Assembly: GCA_011389515.1 (NCBI GenBank)
Contig: JAABUA010000011.1
Span: forward strand, 1 to 60,414
Reading direction: 5' to 3'
DNA from: Desulfobacteraceae bacterium
GTDB lineage: Bacteria; Desulfobacterota; Desulfobacteria; Desulfobacterales; Desulfosalsimonadaceae
Length of the DNA: 60,414 nt
Shown here piece by piece: positions 44,075 through 51,829 of the stretch (its first letter is position 1; each line of letters starts with the position of its first letter). Made by a program: the position numbers and the translations under genes. The notes beneath the pieces are model-generated. The model was not told the DNA's origin. It ran no database searches and worked only from the letters and a program-made list of their open reading frames with translations.

Positions 44075-44362
44075 ATGACCGTAAAAGTAATTATCCGGAG
44101 AAATATTCCGAAAGATTCAATTGCAGAGGTATATCCGCTTTTAATTTCCCTGAGGGAATATGCCATGCGTCAGAAAGGCTTCATTTCCGGGGAGACACTG
44201 CGAAACATCGACGACCCGGAAGAAATTGTGGTTATTGGAACCTGGCAGTCAGCGGAAGACTGGAAAGCCTGGGAAGCAAATCCCAAAAGAAAAGAACTCC
44301 AGGAAAATATCAATATACTGTTGAACAAAAAAATCGAATACGGCGTTTATTCCTATTCCTGA
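44075..44362 (+). CDS. ABM-type monooxygenase family protein
   Basis: 95 residues from ATG 44075, which stands seven bases after GGGAGGG (44069 is the alternative). A small ferredoxin-like fold: VKVIIRRNIPKDSIAEVYPL, RQKGFISGETLRN, and GTWQSAEDWKAWEANPKRKEL, as in the antibiotic biosynthesis monooxygenase family. Such proteins are often quinol or haem-degrading monooxygenases, but many have no known role. It is monocistronic, followed by a terminator. Confidence 0.8.
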   Translation: MTVKVIIRRNIPKDSIAEVYPLLISLREYAMRQKGFISGETLRNIDDPEEIVVIGTWQSAEDWKAWEANPKRKELQENINILLNKKIEYGVYSYS

Positions 44363-44706
44363 TCCAAAGGGGCAGATACAGCGTGAATCAAGGAGTCCGG
44401 GTTATCCGGGCTCCTTTTTTGTTTCGGGGGAAAACACCCTGTCTTCTTTCCATTGAATCGTCCTGATTTCCCGCATCCCGCTGTCATTATCCCTTATCCA
44501 GCGGCCTTCGATATAAAAACCGGCGAGAGGGGGTAATTCCCCTTTCTTTTGCAGTATTCCCCGGATCTTTATTCGACAAAGGCGTATGACGCTGATATTT
44601 TTTATTGTCAAGAACGATGTGTTTTCGATGCTGTTTTACCGATATGCAGGCCGAATCAATATCGATCAGTAATTACCAGCGATCCAGCTTCAGGAAGATT
44701 TCTGCT
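44363..44706. other. gap between the ABM gene and the AAA-OmpA gene
   Basis: Apart from the terminator at 44389-44424 nothing convincing is seen. A minus-strand frame of 69 codons (44402-44611) has no ribosome site and no recognisable pattern. The likely start signals of the next gene (AGGAAG) are at about 44692. Confidence 0.5.
44389..44424 (+). terminator. rho-independent terminator after the ABM gene
   Basis: AAGGAGTCCGG pairs with CCGGGCTCCTT around a short loop, with six T following (CTCCTTTTTTG). It lies 27 bases after the stop codon. Confidence 0.85.
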
Positions 44707-46095
44707 ATGTATTGTTCACATTTCGGTTTTACAATCAAACCTTTTCAGATCAATACGGACCCCGGATTTCTCTGGCTTGGGAAGCAGCACAAGGAAGCCT
44801 TGGCGGTTCTCCAATCCGGGGTGATGAAATCCCGCAGCTTTCTGGTGTTGACAGGAGATGTCGGCACCGGCAAAACGACACTTTTGAACGCGCTTTTTGA
44901 AAACCTACCCGATAATGTTCTGGCAGCTCGAATACCGGATCCCAAACTTGATTTGCTGGATTTCATTCACTTTATGGCCGCCGCATTCGGTATAAACGAG
45001 TCCTTTGCTTCCATGGATGATTTTATCATTCATTTCGAACGCTTCCTCAACGAGCAATATCATTTGGGCAAAACTCTCTTGTTGATAATCGATGAAGCCC
45101 AGCACCTCACCAATGATTTACTTGAGGTGATCCGCCAGCTTTCGGACTTGGGAAAACCAGGAGCCAATCCTTTGCATGCTTTTTTCATCGGGCAGGACGA
45201 ATTCAATGAGAAGCTCACAGATGATAGGAACACATCCTTTCGCCAGCGAATAACGCACACGTATCATATCGAAGCGATACATAAAAAGGATGTTGGTGAA
45301 TATCTCCGGCATCGCCAGAGGCAGGCGGGTGCTGAAAAAAACTTTTTCAGCGATAAGGCCATAGATTGCATATACGACTTTTCAGGAGGTTTGCCCCGTT
45401 TGATCAATATTATATGCGATCGTGCGCTTCTCACCGCCTATATCGGCAGCAAAGACGCTGTATCGGCTGCGATCATTTCCGAGTGTGCCCGCGAATTGGA
45501 AATTCGACCGCCCATAAAGCCGCCGGACCAGAATTTATCTCCGGTACCTGTTCCTGTCCCAGAAAAACCTTTGAAAGTAAATCGTCTGTTCGTGCTCTTT
45601 CTGCTTCTGCTGGGAGGCTATTTTGCCTACCTGTATATTCCTGCATCGCTGGGACGGTTTTACCCCGTCATGGGAGAGCGGCGGGTCGCTCCTTCAGGAG
45701 GGGATGCGGAAAACAGTTCTCTGGCCGCTGTAAAACCTGCCATGTCTGTAAAGATCGTGATACATTTTCTCAGGGATGAATATGAACCGGATCCGCGCTC
45801 GCTTGAAGCCCTGGATCAGGCGAAGGATTTGCTGCGGGTGAATCCGGAGATGAAAGCGTCGGTGGTGGGATACGCCGATTCGTCTGGAGATCCCCAATAC
45901 AAACAGCATCTCTCCACGTTGAGGGCGTACACCGTGGAAAGCTACCTGGGCGGTAACGGGATCAACCCCGTGCGGATCGATTCAAAAGGGTTGGGCATTC
46001 AAAACCCTGCGGCATCGAATCGAACCTGGGCCGGGAGAGCACTGAACAATCGGGTGGAAATTCTTTTTCACCCCGCCTCTGGCCTTGAGAAGTAA
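44707..46095 (+). CDS. ExeA/GspA-like AAA ATPase fused to an OmpA-type domain
   Basis: 462 residues from ATG 44707 (AGGAAG upstream). The N-terminal ATPase starts like ExeA (HFGFTIKPFQINTDPGFLWL) with Walker A GDVGTGKTT (50-58) and Walker B LLLIIDEAQ (about 122-130). One membrane helix at about 306-325 leads to a periplasmic OmpA C-terminal domain (about 345-460, with VVGYADSSGD and RALNNRVEILF). ExeA normally ends in a different peptidoglycan-binding domain. The layout suggests an ATPase that reaches the cell wall to insert a secretion or pilus machine; no such genes are adjacent. Confidence 0.85.
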   Translation: MYCSHFGFTIKPFQINTDPGFLWLGKQHKEALAVLQSGVMKSRSFLVLTGDVGTGKTTLLNALFENLPDNVLAARIPDPKLDLLDFIHFMAAAFGINESFASMDDFIIHFERFLNEQYHLGKTLLLIIDEAQHLTNDLLEVIRQLSDLGKPGANPLHAFFIGQDEFNEKLTDDRNTSFRQRITHTYHIEAIHKKDVGEYLRHRQRQAGAEKNFFSDKAIDCIYDFSGGLPRLINIICDRALLTAYIGSKDAVSAAIISECARELEIRPPIKPPDQNLSPVPVPVPEKPLKVNRLFVLFLLLLGGYFAYLYIPASLGRFYPVMGERRVAPSGGDAENSSLAAVKPAMSVKIVIHFLRDEYEPDPRSLEALDQAKDLLRVNPEMKASVVGYADSSGDPQYKQHLSTLRAYTVESYLGGNGINPVRIDSKGLGIQNPAASNRTWAGRALNNRVEILFHPASGLEK

Positions 46096-46120
46096 CAATG
46101 ATGGCATCGTTAAGTCCCAT

Positions 46121-46198
46121 CTACTGCACAAGCCCATGAAGTTTTTTACGCTCGATCATAGCAATCAGTTGACTGAACATGCTCGCATGTTTTATCAT
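46121..46198 (-). pseudogene. remnant of an IS4-type (DUF4372) transposase N-terminus
   Basis: AGGAGG precedes ATG 46198 on the minus strand. The 25 codons read MIKHASMFSQLIAMIERKKL and end HGLVQ-stop, which is the typical beginning of DUF4372-type IS4 transposases. The rest of the gene is missing. The IS leader region seems to extend to about 46300. It is the only IS trace I found in the window and lies just before the phospholipase D gene. Confidence 0.6.
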
Positions 46199-46334
46199 TG
46201 GCCATCCTCCTTGGTTTTTTGGCGTTTGTTGTTTCTTGACAACTCAACAGTACCCACAAGGAGAATTTTTTTTCAACCCTTTAAAAATCCGGTCGAAAAT
46301 AGTCTAACTACGCTGAATCGGTTTTTGGACAAGA

Positions 46335-48503
46335 GTGTCTTTTATTATACCGGGTTGGATATTCTCCTTGAAGCAAACCATAATATCTTCAAATAATTGC
46401 TGGAAAATCGAAAATGCGGAAAAAGCATCGTTTATCGTGGACGGTGAAGCCTACTTCCGCGCACTTTATGAGGCCTTTCAAAAGGCACGCCGCAGCATTT
46501 TTATCGTAGGCTGGGATCTGCACAGCAGGCTTGCGCTGATTCGGGACGATGAAAAACACGGCTATCCGGTTACACTCGGCGCCCTTATCAACCGGATTAC
46601 CTCCGAAAATAAAGCGTTGCATGTTTATATCCTGTGCTGGGATTTCGCGATGATCTACACCATGGAGCGAGAATTTTTCCCAAGATACAAATTCAAGTGG
46701 AGAAGCAGCAAGCGCGTACACTTTAGGATTGATGGCCAGCATCCGATCGGTGCATCGCAGCATCAAAAAATCGTTGTTATCGACGATTCCCTGGCATTTG
46801 CGGGCGGCATGGATCTAAGCAAATGGCGCTGGGACACATCCCGGCATCTGGCGGATGATCCGCGGCGCACAGATCCTGATGGTGAACAGTATCCGCCATT
46901 TCATGATATTCAAATGGCGGTCAGCGGGCCGGCCGCACGCAGATTGGGGGAAGTTTCAAGGGAACGGTGGACAAAGGCCGGCGGTGAAAAGCCGGTTGAT
47001 TTGCATTTTCAGGAAAAAATCGACCCCTGGCCTGAATCGATTCGTCCGGTTCTGAAAAATGTGCCTGTCATTATCGCCAGAACCCTGCCTCAATATATGG
47101 ATCAGAAAGCTGTCCTAGAAATTGAACAGCTTTATCTGGACAGCATTGCGGCTGCAAAGAGCTATATCTACATAGAAAATCAGTACCTGAGTTCACACCG
47201 AATCGGCAAGGCCTTGGGAAGTCGCCTGAAAGAGGCTGATGGGCCGCAAGTGGTTATTGTGATGCCCGAGAAGACCGGCGGTTGGCTGGAACAGCATACC
47301 ATGGATATCCTCCGGGGAAGGCTTCTGAATGATCTCAGAAAAAAAGATATCCACGGCCGCCTTCGCACATATTACCCGCGCTTGAGTGTAGATCCTCACC
47401 TCGCTTTGATGGTTCATGCCAAAGTGATGATCATAGACGGGGATTTTCTGCGTATCGGTTCGTCAAACCTGAGCAACCGATCCATGGGGTTTGATTCTGA
47501 ACTTGATCTCGCCATATTCGCAGAGAAAAAGGATGATATCCGGGGGGCGATCACGGATTTTCGCAACCGGCTGCTTGCGGAACATCTTGACAGGGATGTC
47601 AACAAAATTGCGGATGTGTTAGCCGGGAAGAAATCCCTTATTGATGGAATTGAATCTCTCCAGGGAAACAAACGTACCCTTGTACCTTTTGCCGGAGAGG
47701 TGCCGCAGGATATTGACATGTGGGTTCCGGAATCTGAACTCCTTGATCCGGAAAAACCGATTGAGCCGGATGAGTTATTTGACTATTTTGTCAGCAAGGA
47801 TCAGCAGCCCTCAGCCTATCGTCTTCTGTGGAGAGTTTTATTGCTGGTCTCCGCTATTTTGTTCCTTGCCGGTTTGTGGCGCTGGTCGCCTCTTGGTGAT
47901 TTTATAGATTTGAATTCCATCGTTGCAGCCGGAAAGTGGCTGCGCCATCAAACCTTTGCCCCTGTATTGGTGTATACCGGCTTTATCGTTGCCGGTGTCA
48001 CCGCCTTTCCGATTACGCTGATGTTTATTGCATCGATTATTGTCTTCGGGCCTTTTGCCGGAGGCGCCTATGCCTTGTCAGGAGCGCTATTAAGCGGAAT
48101 GGTTGTTTTTGCAGCAGGCCGGTTTCTGGGACGGGATACGGTCAGAAAATTGTCCGGCAGTCGCTTTAACAGGGTCAATCGTAAGCTTGCAGCGTCCGGA
48201 ATACTTACTGTAATAACATTACGAATGATTCCAGTAGCCCCGTTTTCTTTGATCAACCTGATTGCAGGCGCATCTGAGATCAGGTTCAGAGATTTTGTGG
48301 TCGGAACACTTATCGGCATGCTTCCCGGAGTCATCGCTATTGGATTAATTACCGAGGGGATTCTTTTTAACCTGAATCAATCCGGTATTGCAGGCTTCGG
48401 GGTGCTTTTTGCCGTGATAGCCCTGGCTGCTGCAGGGCTTGTCGGTATGAAAAACTGGCTTACGCGTAAACACAAGAAACATGCGTCAAAGAATAACGAC
48501 TGA
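46335..48503 (+). CDS. phospholipase D-like protein with C-terminal VTT/DedA domain
   Basis: 722 residues if begun at GTG 46335. Two HKD motifs, HQKIVVIDD (about residue 140) and HAKVMIIDG (about 362), define an active phospholipase D/cardiolipin-synthase fold. After a helix at about 500-518, a VTT (SNARE-associated/DedA) membrane domain spans about 545-700 (AFPITLMFIASIIVFGPFAGG). The start is doubtful: homologues have the conserved NCW motif preceded by a short LL-PGRNCW-type stretch, and here that stretch is in another frame (see finding). The EEP gene starts directly at the stop. Confidence 0.82.
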   Translation: MSFIIPGWIFSLKQTIISSNNCWKIENAEKASFIVDGEAYFRALYEAFQKARRSIFIVGWDLHSRLALIRDDEKHGYPVTLGALINRITSENKALHVYILCWDFAMIYTMEREFFPRYKFKWRSSKRVHFRIDGQHPIGASQHQKIVVIDDSLAFAGGMDLSKWRWDTSRHLADDPRRTDPDGEQYPPFHDIQMAVSGPAARRLGEVSRERWTKAGGEKPVDLHFQEKIDPWPESIRPVLKNVPVIIARTLPQYMDQKAVLEIEQLYLDSIAAAKSYIYIENQYLSSHRIGKALGSRLKEADGPQVVIVMPEKTGGWLEQHTMDILRGRLLNDLRKKDIHGRLRTYYPRLSVDPHLALMVHAKVMIIDGDFLRIGSSNLSNRSMGFDSELDLAIFAEKKDDIRGAITDFRNRLLAEHLDRDVNKIADVLAGKKSLIDGIESLQGNKRTLVPFAGEVPQDIDMWVPESELLDPEKPIEPDELFDYFVSKDQQPSAYRLLWRVLLLVSAILFLAGLWRWSPLGDFIDLNSIVAAGKWLRHQTFAPVLVYTGFIVAGVTAFPITLMFIASIIVFGPFAGGAYALSGALLSGMVVFAAGRFLGRDTVRKLSGSRFNRVNRKLAASGILTVITLRMIPVAPFSLINLIAGASEIRFRDFVVGTLIGMLPGVIAIGLITEGILFNLNQSGIAGFGVLFAVIALAAAGLVGMKNWLTRKHKKHASKNND

Positions 48504-49190
48504 ATGAAGCTGCGTTTTGCGACATACAATATTCATCGCAGTGTCGGGAGAGGTGGCATAAAAGACGCTCTTCGTACAGCGGATGTGATCAAAAAGCTTA
48601 ACGCTGATGTGATAGCGCTCCAGGAGGTGGCTTTCGATCCTTATTCATCGGAAAATGAACTGACCTTTCTGGCAAAGGCTGTCGGGGCCGAAGCGATACC
48701 CGGCCCCACACTCCTTGATAAAAAAGATTTTTACGGGAATGCAGTTTTGTCAAGGATAACCCCTTTCAGCGTCAGGCGTATGGATATCAGCATAGACCAT
48801 CGGGAGCCAAGGGGGGCAATCGAGGTTACCTATCCAATTGCCGGGATTACCTTAAAAATTGTAGCTACTCATATCGGACTCAGGCCGTATGAGCGCAGAA
48901 AGCAAATCAGGCGGCTATTATCAATTCTCGACAGCAAATCTGCTGATATAACGATCCTGCTTGGCGATTTTAATGAATGGTTCTTGTGGTCACGCCCATT
49001 GAATTGGATCAAGCGCCGTTTTGGAAAATTGCCTGCTCCCGCTACTTTCCCGGCACGGTTCCCGATGCTGCCCCTTGATCGAATCTGGGTTCATCCGGCA
49101 AAATGTTTGATTTCACTGCATACGGTTGCCGGTTATCCAGCCATTGCTGCCTCAGATCATCTCCCCCTGGTTGCGGATATCGATTTTTAA
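48504..49190 (+). CDS. endonuclease/exonuclease/phosphatase family protein
   Basis: 228 residues. The EEP fold is shown by MKLRFATYNIHRSVGRGG, ADVIALQEV, LLGDFNEW and the closing ASDHLPLVADI. The catalytic residues (N8, E in LQEV, D/N in GDFN, and D-H in SDHLP) are all present. It begins directly after the stop of the phospholipase D gene. The pair is a common arrangement and suggests joint action on phospholipids or phosphodiesters. Confidence 0.9.
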   Translation: MKLRFATYNIHRSVGRGGIKDALRTADVIKKLNADVIALQEVAFDPYSSENELTFLAKAVGAEAIPGPTLLDKKDFYGNAVLSRITPFSVRRMDISIDHREPRGAIEVTYPIAGITLKIVATHIGLRPYERRKQIRRLLSILDSKSADITILLGDFNEWFLWSRPLNWIKRRFGKLPAPATFPARFPMLPLDRIWVHPAKCLISLHTVAGYPAIAASDHLPLVADIDF

Positions 49191-49201
49191 ATAAAACAAT
49201 T

Positions 49202-49360
49202 ATTGATGCATTCGTAAAAAGTCGCGATCAGACGGCTTTGAAAAAAGTTTAAGATCAAGGCGCGAGCAATTTTTGAAGAATTGAGCGTACTTATCCGTAC
49301 GTGATATTCTTCAAAAATTGCTCGCAACGCAGATATTGGACTTTTTGCGAAGTCGTCAAT
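49202..49360. repeat. foldback repeat, family A, copy 1
   Basis: 159 bases with ends that are inverted copies (18 of 22 bases; core TTCGYAAAAAGTC). Inside, a perfect 20-bp inverted repeat (49262-49281 with 49306-49325; GAGCAATTTTTGAAG core) encloses a tip CGTAC-TTATCC-GTACG. The right half contains CGCAGATATTGGACTTTTTG. The direct repeat CAATTATTG occurs at 49197-49205 and 49357-49365, which may be a target-site duplication. It lies 11 bases after the EEP stop. Confidence 0.85.
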
Positions 49361-49559
49361 TATTGCCTTGACAATGCACCGCAGGAAGACGGAAAGGCCG
49401 TATTCGGATCATACCCGTTTGTAAAGCAGGAAATCGCCGGAAAGACGGCGCCCGATTTGCAATTGCCAGCTTTGCGATTATATTTTTTCCCACACTTACT
49501 GTTTTTACATTCGATGTTATCATCGGGAGCATCTAACACACGGCGACAAGGAGTGATCC

Positions 49560-49835
49560 ATGAAAAAAACGGTATTGAGCGGCGTGTTTTTCGTCCTGAT
49601 TCTTGCCCTGCTTTTGCAGTTCGTTTCGGTTCGGAATCTGGTTGCAGAAAATGGGGAAAGTATTGCCATGCAGCGCTGTACGGTTTGCCATAACATAAAC
49701 CGCGTTGAAAGGGCAGATCATGACCGGGAAAGATGGAAGCGCACGGTTCAGCGAATGATGGGAAAGTCCCGGTTCGGCCCCAGACTGAGCGATGCGGAGC
49801 AGGACGCACTGATTGAATATCTTATTTCGCTGTAG
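49560..49835 (+). CDS. small monohaem cytochrome c
   Basis: 91 residues (AAGGAG before ATG 49560). A signal or anchor helix (about 4-24) is followed by one haem site, CTVCH (about 40-44), with VERADHDRERWKRTVQRMMG supplying a methionine as sixth ligand. It ends AEQDALIEYLISL, as usual in short class I cytochromes. It is exported to the periplasm. The gene next door encodes a small membrane protein with histidines, which might be its electron donor or acceptor (inference). Confidence 0.85.
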   Translation: MKKTVLSGVFFVLILALLLQFVSVRNLVAENGESIAMQRCTVCHNINRVERADHDRERWKRTVQRMMGKSRFGPRLSDAEQDALIEYLISL

Positions 49836-49955
49836 GTGTGGAAGAGTATTTATCTGGTGCCGCTGCAGTTGACAATCGGCTCGTTGGCGGAAAAGCAGGT
49901 TGTGGATAAAAGAAGGGACTGGGTGGAGTGAGAAAATGAAATTGGGAGTTTTCAA

Positions 49956-50198
49956 ATGAAGGAAAAGGATCTGCGCAAATACCATCGCATACTCGGTGTC
50001 ACCCTGGCGGTCTTTGTTCTTGCCCAGGCAGGCACAGGACTTTATTTAAACTTTGAACACCATCATGGTTTTCTAAGCACGCTGCATTTCGGCGGCGGCG
50101 CAATCGGCACGCTTTATCGATCATTGCTTGCTTTTGGTATGATCGGGCTTGTCATTACAGGACTTTCTATTTATCTGAAGGGGAGAGCAAGAGGATAA
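49956..50198 (+). CDS. small two-helix membrane protein (PepSY-TM or cytochrome b-like)
   Basis: 80 residues; GGGAG lies 10 bases upstream of ATG 49956. Two membrane helices (about 12-32 and 52-73) with histidines in KYHRILG and the cluster EHHHGFLSTLHFGGG between them. The first part reads like the start of PepSY-TM proteins. Histidines near both helices might bind one haem. It lies between a cytochrome c and a DsrE gene on the same strand. No function is known. Confidence 0.7.
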   Translation: MKEKDLRKYHRILGVTLAVFVLAQAGTGLYLNFEHHHGFLSTLHFGGGAIGTLYRSLLAFGMIGLVITGLSIYLKGRARG

Positions 50199-50370
50199 AG
50201 GGATAAATCTGGCATCAAATCCGGATGAGTCGTGCAGCAACAGGATCAGGAATTTTCCCTAATAGTCAAAATCCGATCGCCGCTTACCAAGACAGAAAAT
50301 AAAAAAAATACACTCACAAGAATCTATAAATAAACAATTCCCCCCATGGAAGGTATCCCGTTCCTATTAT

Positions 50371-50397
50371 TATTGTTAGTTATAATCTCTAACAATA
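50371..50397 (+). promoter_or_regulatory. palindrome over a TATAAT box, before the DsrE gene
   Basis: TATTGTTAG (50371-50379) and CTAACAATA (50389-50397) are perfect inverted copies nine bases apart, and a perfect TATAAT (50381-50386) is in between. It lies 13 bases before the start codon and overlaps the -10 box, which is a typical repressor position. No clear -35 box is seen. It is the best operator candidate in the window. Confidence 0.6.
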
Positions 50398-50409
50398 GGA
50401 GGGATTGAT

Positions 50410-50913
50410 ATGAAAACAAAATTTTTCAAAACAGGGTATCTATTCATTGCCGCTATCCTGCTTCTTTTTGGGATAACGAATGCCATGTCCGCTGAGTACA
50501 AGGCGATGCAGGGGGTTGAATCAACCGATACCATATTCGACTTCAGAATCAGCGACCCCGCAACTGCACTGGCTCACCTGGGTCTGATTCACACCATGAA
50601 AGATGATCCGAATATGGCAGTAAACGGCAGCCAGCCGGATATCATACTGGTGTTCATCGGCCCTTCGGTGAAGCTGGTTTCAGTGGACAGGTCGGGGTTT
50701 GATCAGCAGGAACATGAAACGCTGAATCGGCTTGCTGAAAAGATCGCCGACATGGACAGGGATGGCATTACGTTTGAAATCTGCATGGTCGCGGCCCAGG
50801 CGAACAATGTGGATCCAGATACGATACTTCCTGAAATCGAAAAAGTGGAAAACGGTTGGATATCCCTTGTTGGATACCAGAATAAGGGATATGCGGTGAT
50901 TGCTGATTTCTAA
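50410..50913 (+). CDS. exported DsrE-family protein
   Basis: 167 residues, after AGGAGGG. A signal peptide ends near NAMSAEY (about residue 28). The DsrE-type fold follows: DIILVFIGPSVKLVS, then a cysteine in FEICMVAAQANNVDP and the ending GWISLVGYQNKGYAVI. Members carry or sense sulfur on the cysteine, and the cytoplasmic ones serve sulfur metabolism; an exported one would meet periplasmic sulfur species. The stop TAA is also the first bases of a foldback repeat. Confidence 0.8.
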   Translation: MKTKFFKTGYLFIAAILLLFGITNAMSAEYKAMQGVESTDTIFDFRISDPATALAHLGLIHTMKDDPNMAVNGSQPDIILVFIGPSVKLVSVDRSGFDQQEHETLNRLAEKIADMDRDGITFEICMVAAQANNVDPDTILPEIEKVENGWISLVGYQNKGYAVIADF

Positions 50914-51047
50914 AACCATTTCAACATTCGGATTTCGGTTTAAGATCGCGTCGGCGTCTTGTTTCAAACCGCAGACATACTCGAATATTTTGAAATAAGA
51001 CGCCAACACAGATATTGGGCCGAAAAGACAATTTTGAGATAGGGTCT
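50911..51047. repeat. foldback repeat, family B, copy 2
   Basis: The left end (AAAACCATTTCAACATTCGG) starts in the DsrE stop codon; the right end is the inverted match (GACAATTTTGAGATAGGGTCT). Inside, GGCGTCTTGTTTCAAA (50953-50968) pairs with TTTGAAATAAGACGCC (50989-51004), the same stem as at 43129-43270, with another loop. It also contains CACAGATATTGGGC, which links it to family A. Confidence 0.85.
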
Positions 51048-51248
51048 AATAAACAACACCCATGAAGATGGCATCCTGACTGATCCGGGCAGGCCGGAAG
51101 TTGATGTGCTTGCGCTTCTTATCAGCGAATAGGGGATCTCAGGTTATCCCGGCATCTGCCGAAAAAATAATGCGCTTCACGGATATGTGATTATTTTTTT
51201 TATAGGTAATCTTCGAATGAACGGCGTTTCCAGAAAGAGGAGAAGAAT
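51048..51248. other. spacer with a possible gene remnant
   Basis: One frame from about 51052 to the TAG at 51130-51132 gives 26 residues (HEDGILTDPGRPEVDVLALL) that look like the end of a real protein, but no start exists; the repeat cuts it on the left. After it, GGGATCTC...GGTTATCCC and an AT-rich stretch precede the nitroreductase gene. Confidence 0.4.
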
Positions 51249-51782
51249 ATGTTTATTGATTTGCTTCGGGCCCGGCGAAGTATAAGAAAGTACCAGCAGC
51301 GACCGGTTGAAAAAGAGAAAATCGAATTGCTTGTCGAAGCCGCATTGAGAGCTTTTTCTTCCCGCAATACCCAACCGTGGGAATTTGTTGTGGTCACTGA
51401 TTCGGAAATGATTCGGAAGCTTTCCGGTGCAAGGTCACACGGTACTGCCTTTATTGAAAACGCACCGTTGGTCATCGTGGTTTGTGCGGATCCTCATAAA
51501 ACGGATGTCTGGGTCGAAGATACAAGCATTGCAGCAGCCTTTCTTCACCTGGCAGCCACGGATATGGGGTTGGGCAGTTGCTGGGCGCAGATTCGACTGC
51601 GCAATCATGATGACAGCCAAAGCGCCGGTGCGTATGTATCGAAACGGCTCGGGTTGAAAAAAGGGTTGGAAGTGGAAGCGATCATTGCCGTGGGGTATCC
51701 TACCGAAAACAAGGAGCCCCATGAAAAAGCCTCGCTGCAATATGATAAAATCAGCTACGAAAAATACGGACGAAAAGCATAG
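51249..51782 (+). CDS. nitroreductase family FMN protein
   Basis: 177 residues, with AGAGGAGA before ATG 51249. The FMN-binding start MFIDLLRARRSIRKYQQRPV and the central SSRNTQPWEFVVV, GLGSCWAQI and VGYPTENKEP define the nitroreductase fold. Homodimeric flavoproteins of this type reduce nitro compounds, quinones or other acceptors with NAD(P)H. It comes 47 bases before the acyl-CoA synthetase gene, so they may be co-transcribed. Confidence 0.9.
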   Translation: MFIDLLRARRSIRKYQQRPVEKEKIELLVEAALRAFSSRNTQPWEFVVVTDSEMIRKLSGARSHGTAFIENAPLVIVVCADPHKTDVWVEDTSIAAAFLHLAATDMGLGSCWAQIRLRNHDDSQSAGAYVSKRLGLKKGLEVEAIIAVGYPTENKEPHEKASLQYDKISYEKYGRKA

Positions 51783-51829
51783 CTGCAGGTGGATGTAAAA
51801 CACTTGCCGACGATGTCAAGGAAAGTGAC

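Noticed and set aside
44402-44611. Minus-strand ORF of 69 codons
   Set aside because: It overlaps the terminator of the ABM gene, has no ribosome site and reads like random sequence.
49861-49955. Another small gene between the cytochrome c gene and the two-helix protein gene
   Set aside because: No frame of useful length with a ribosome site is present in these 95 bases.
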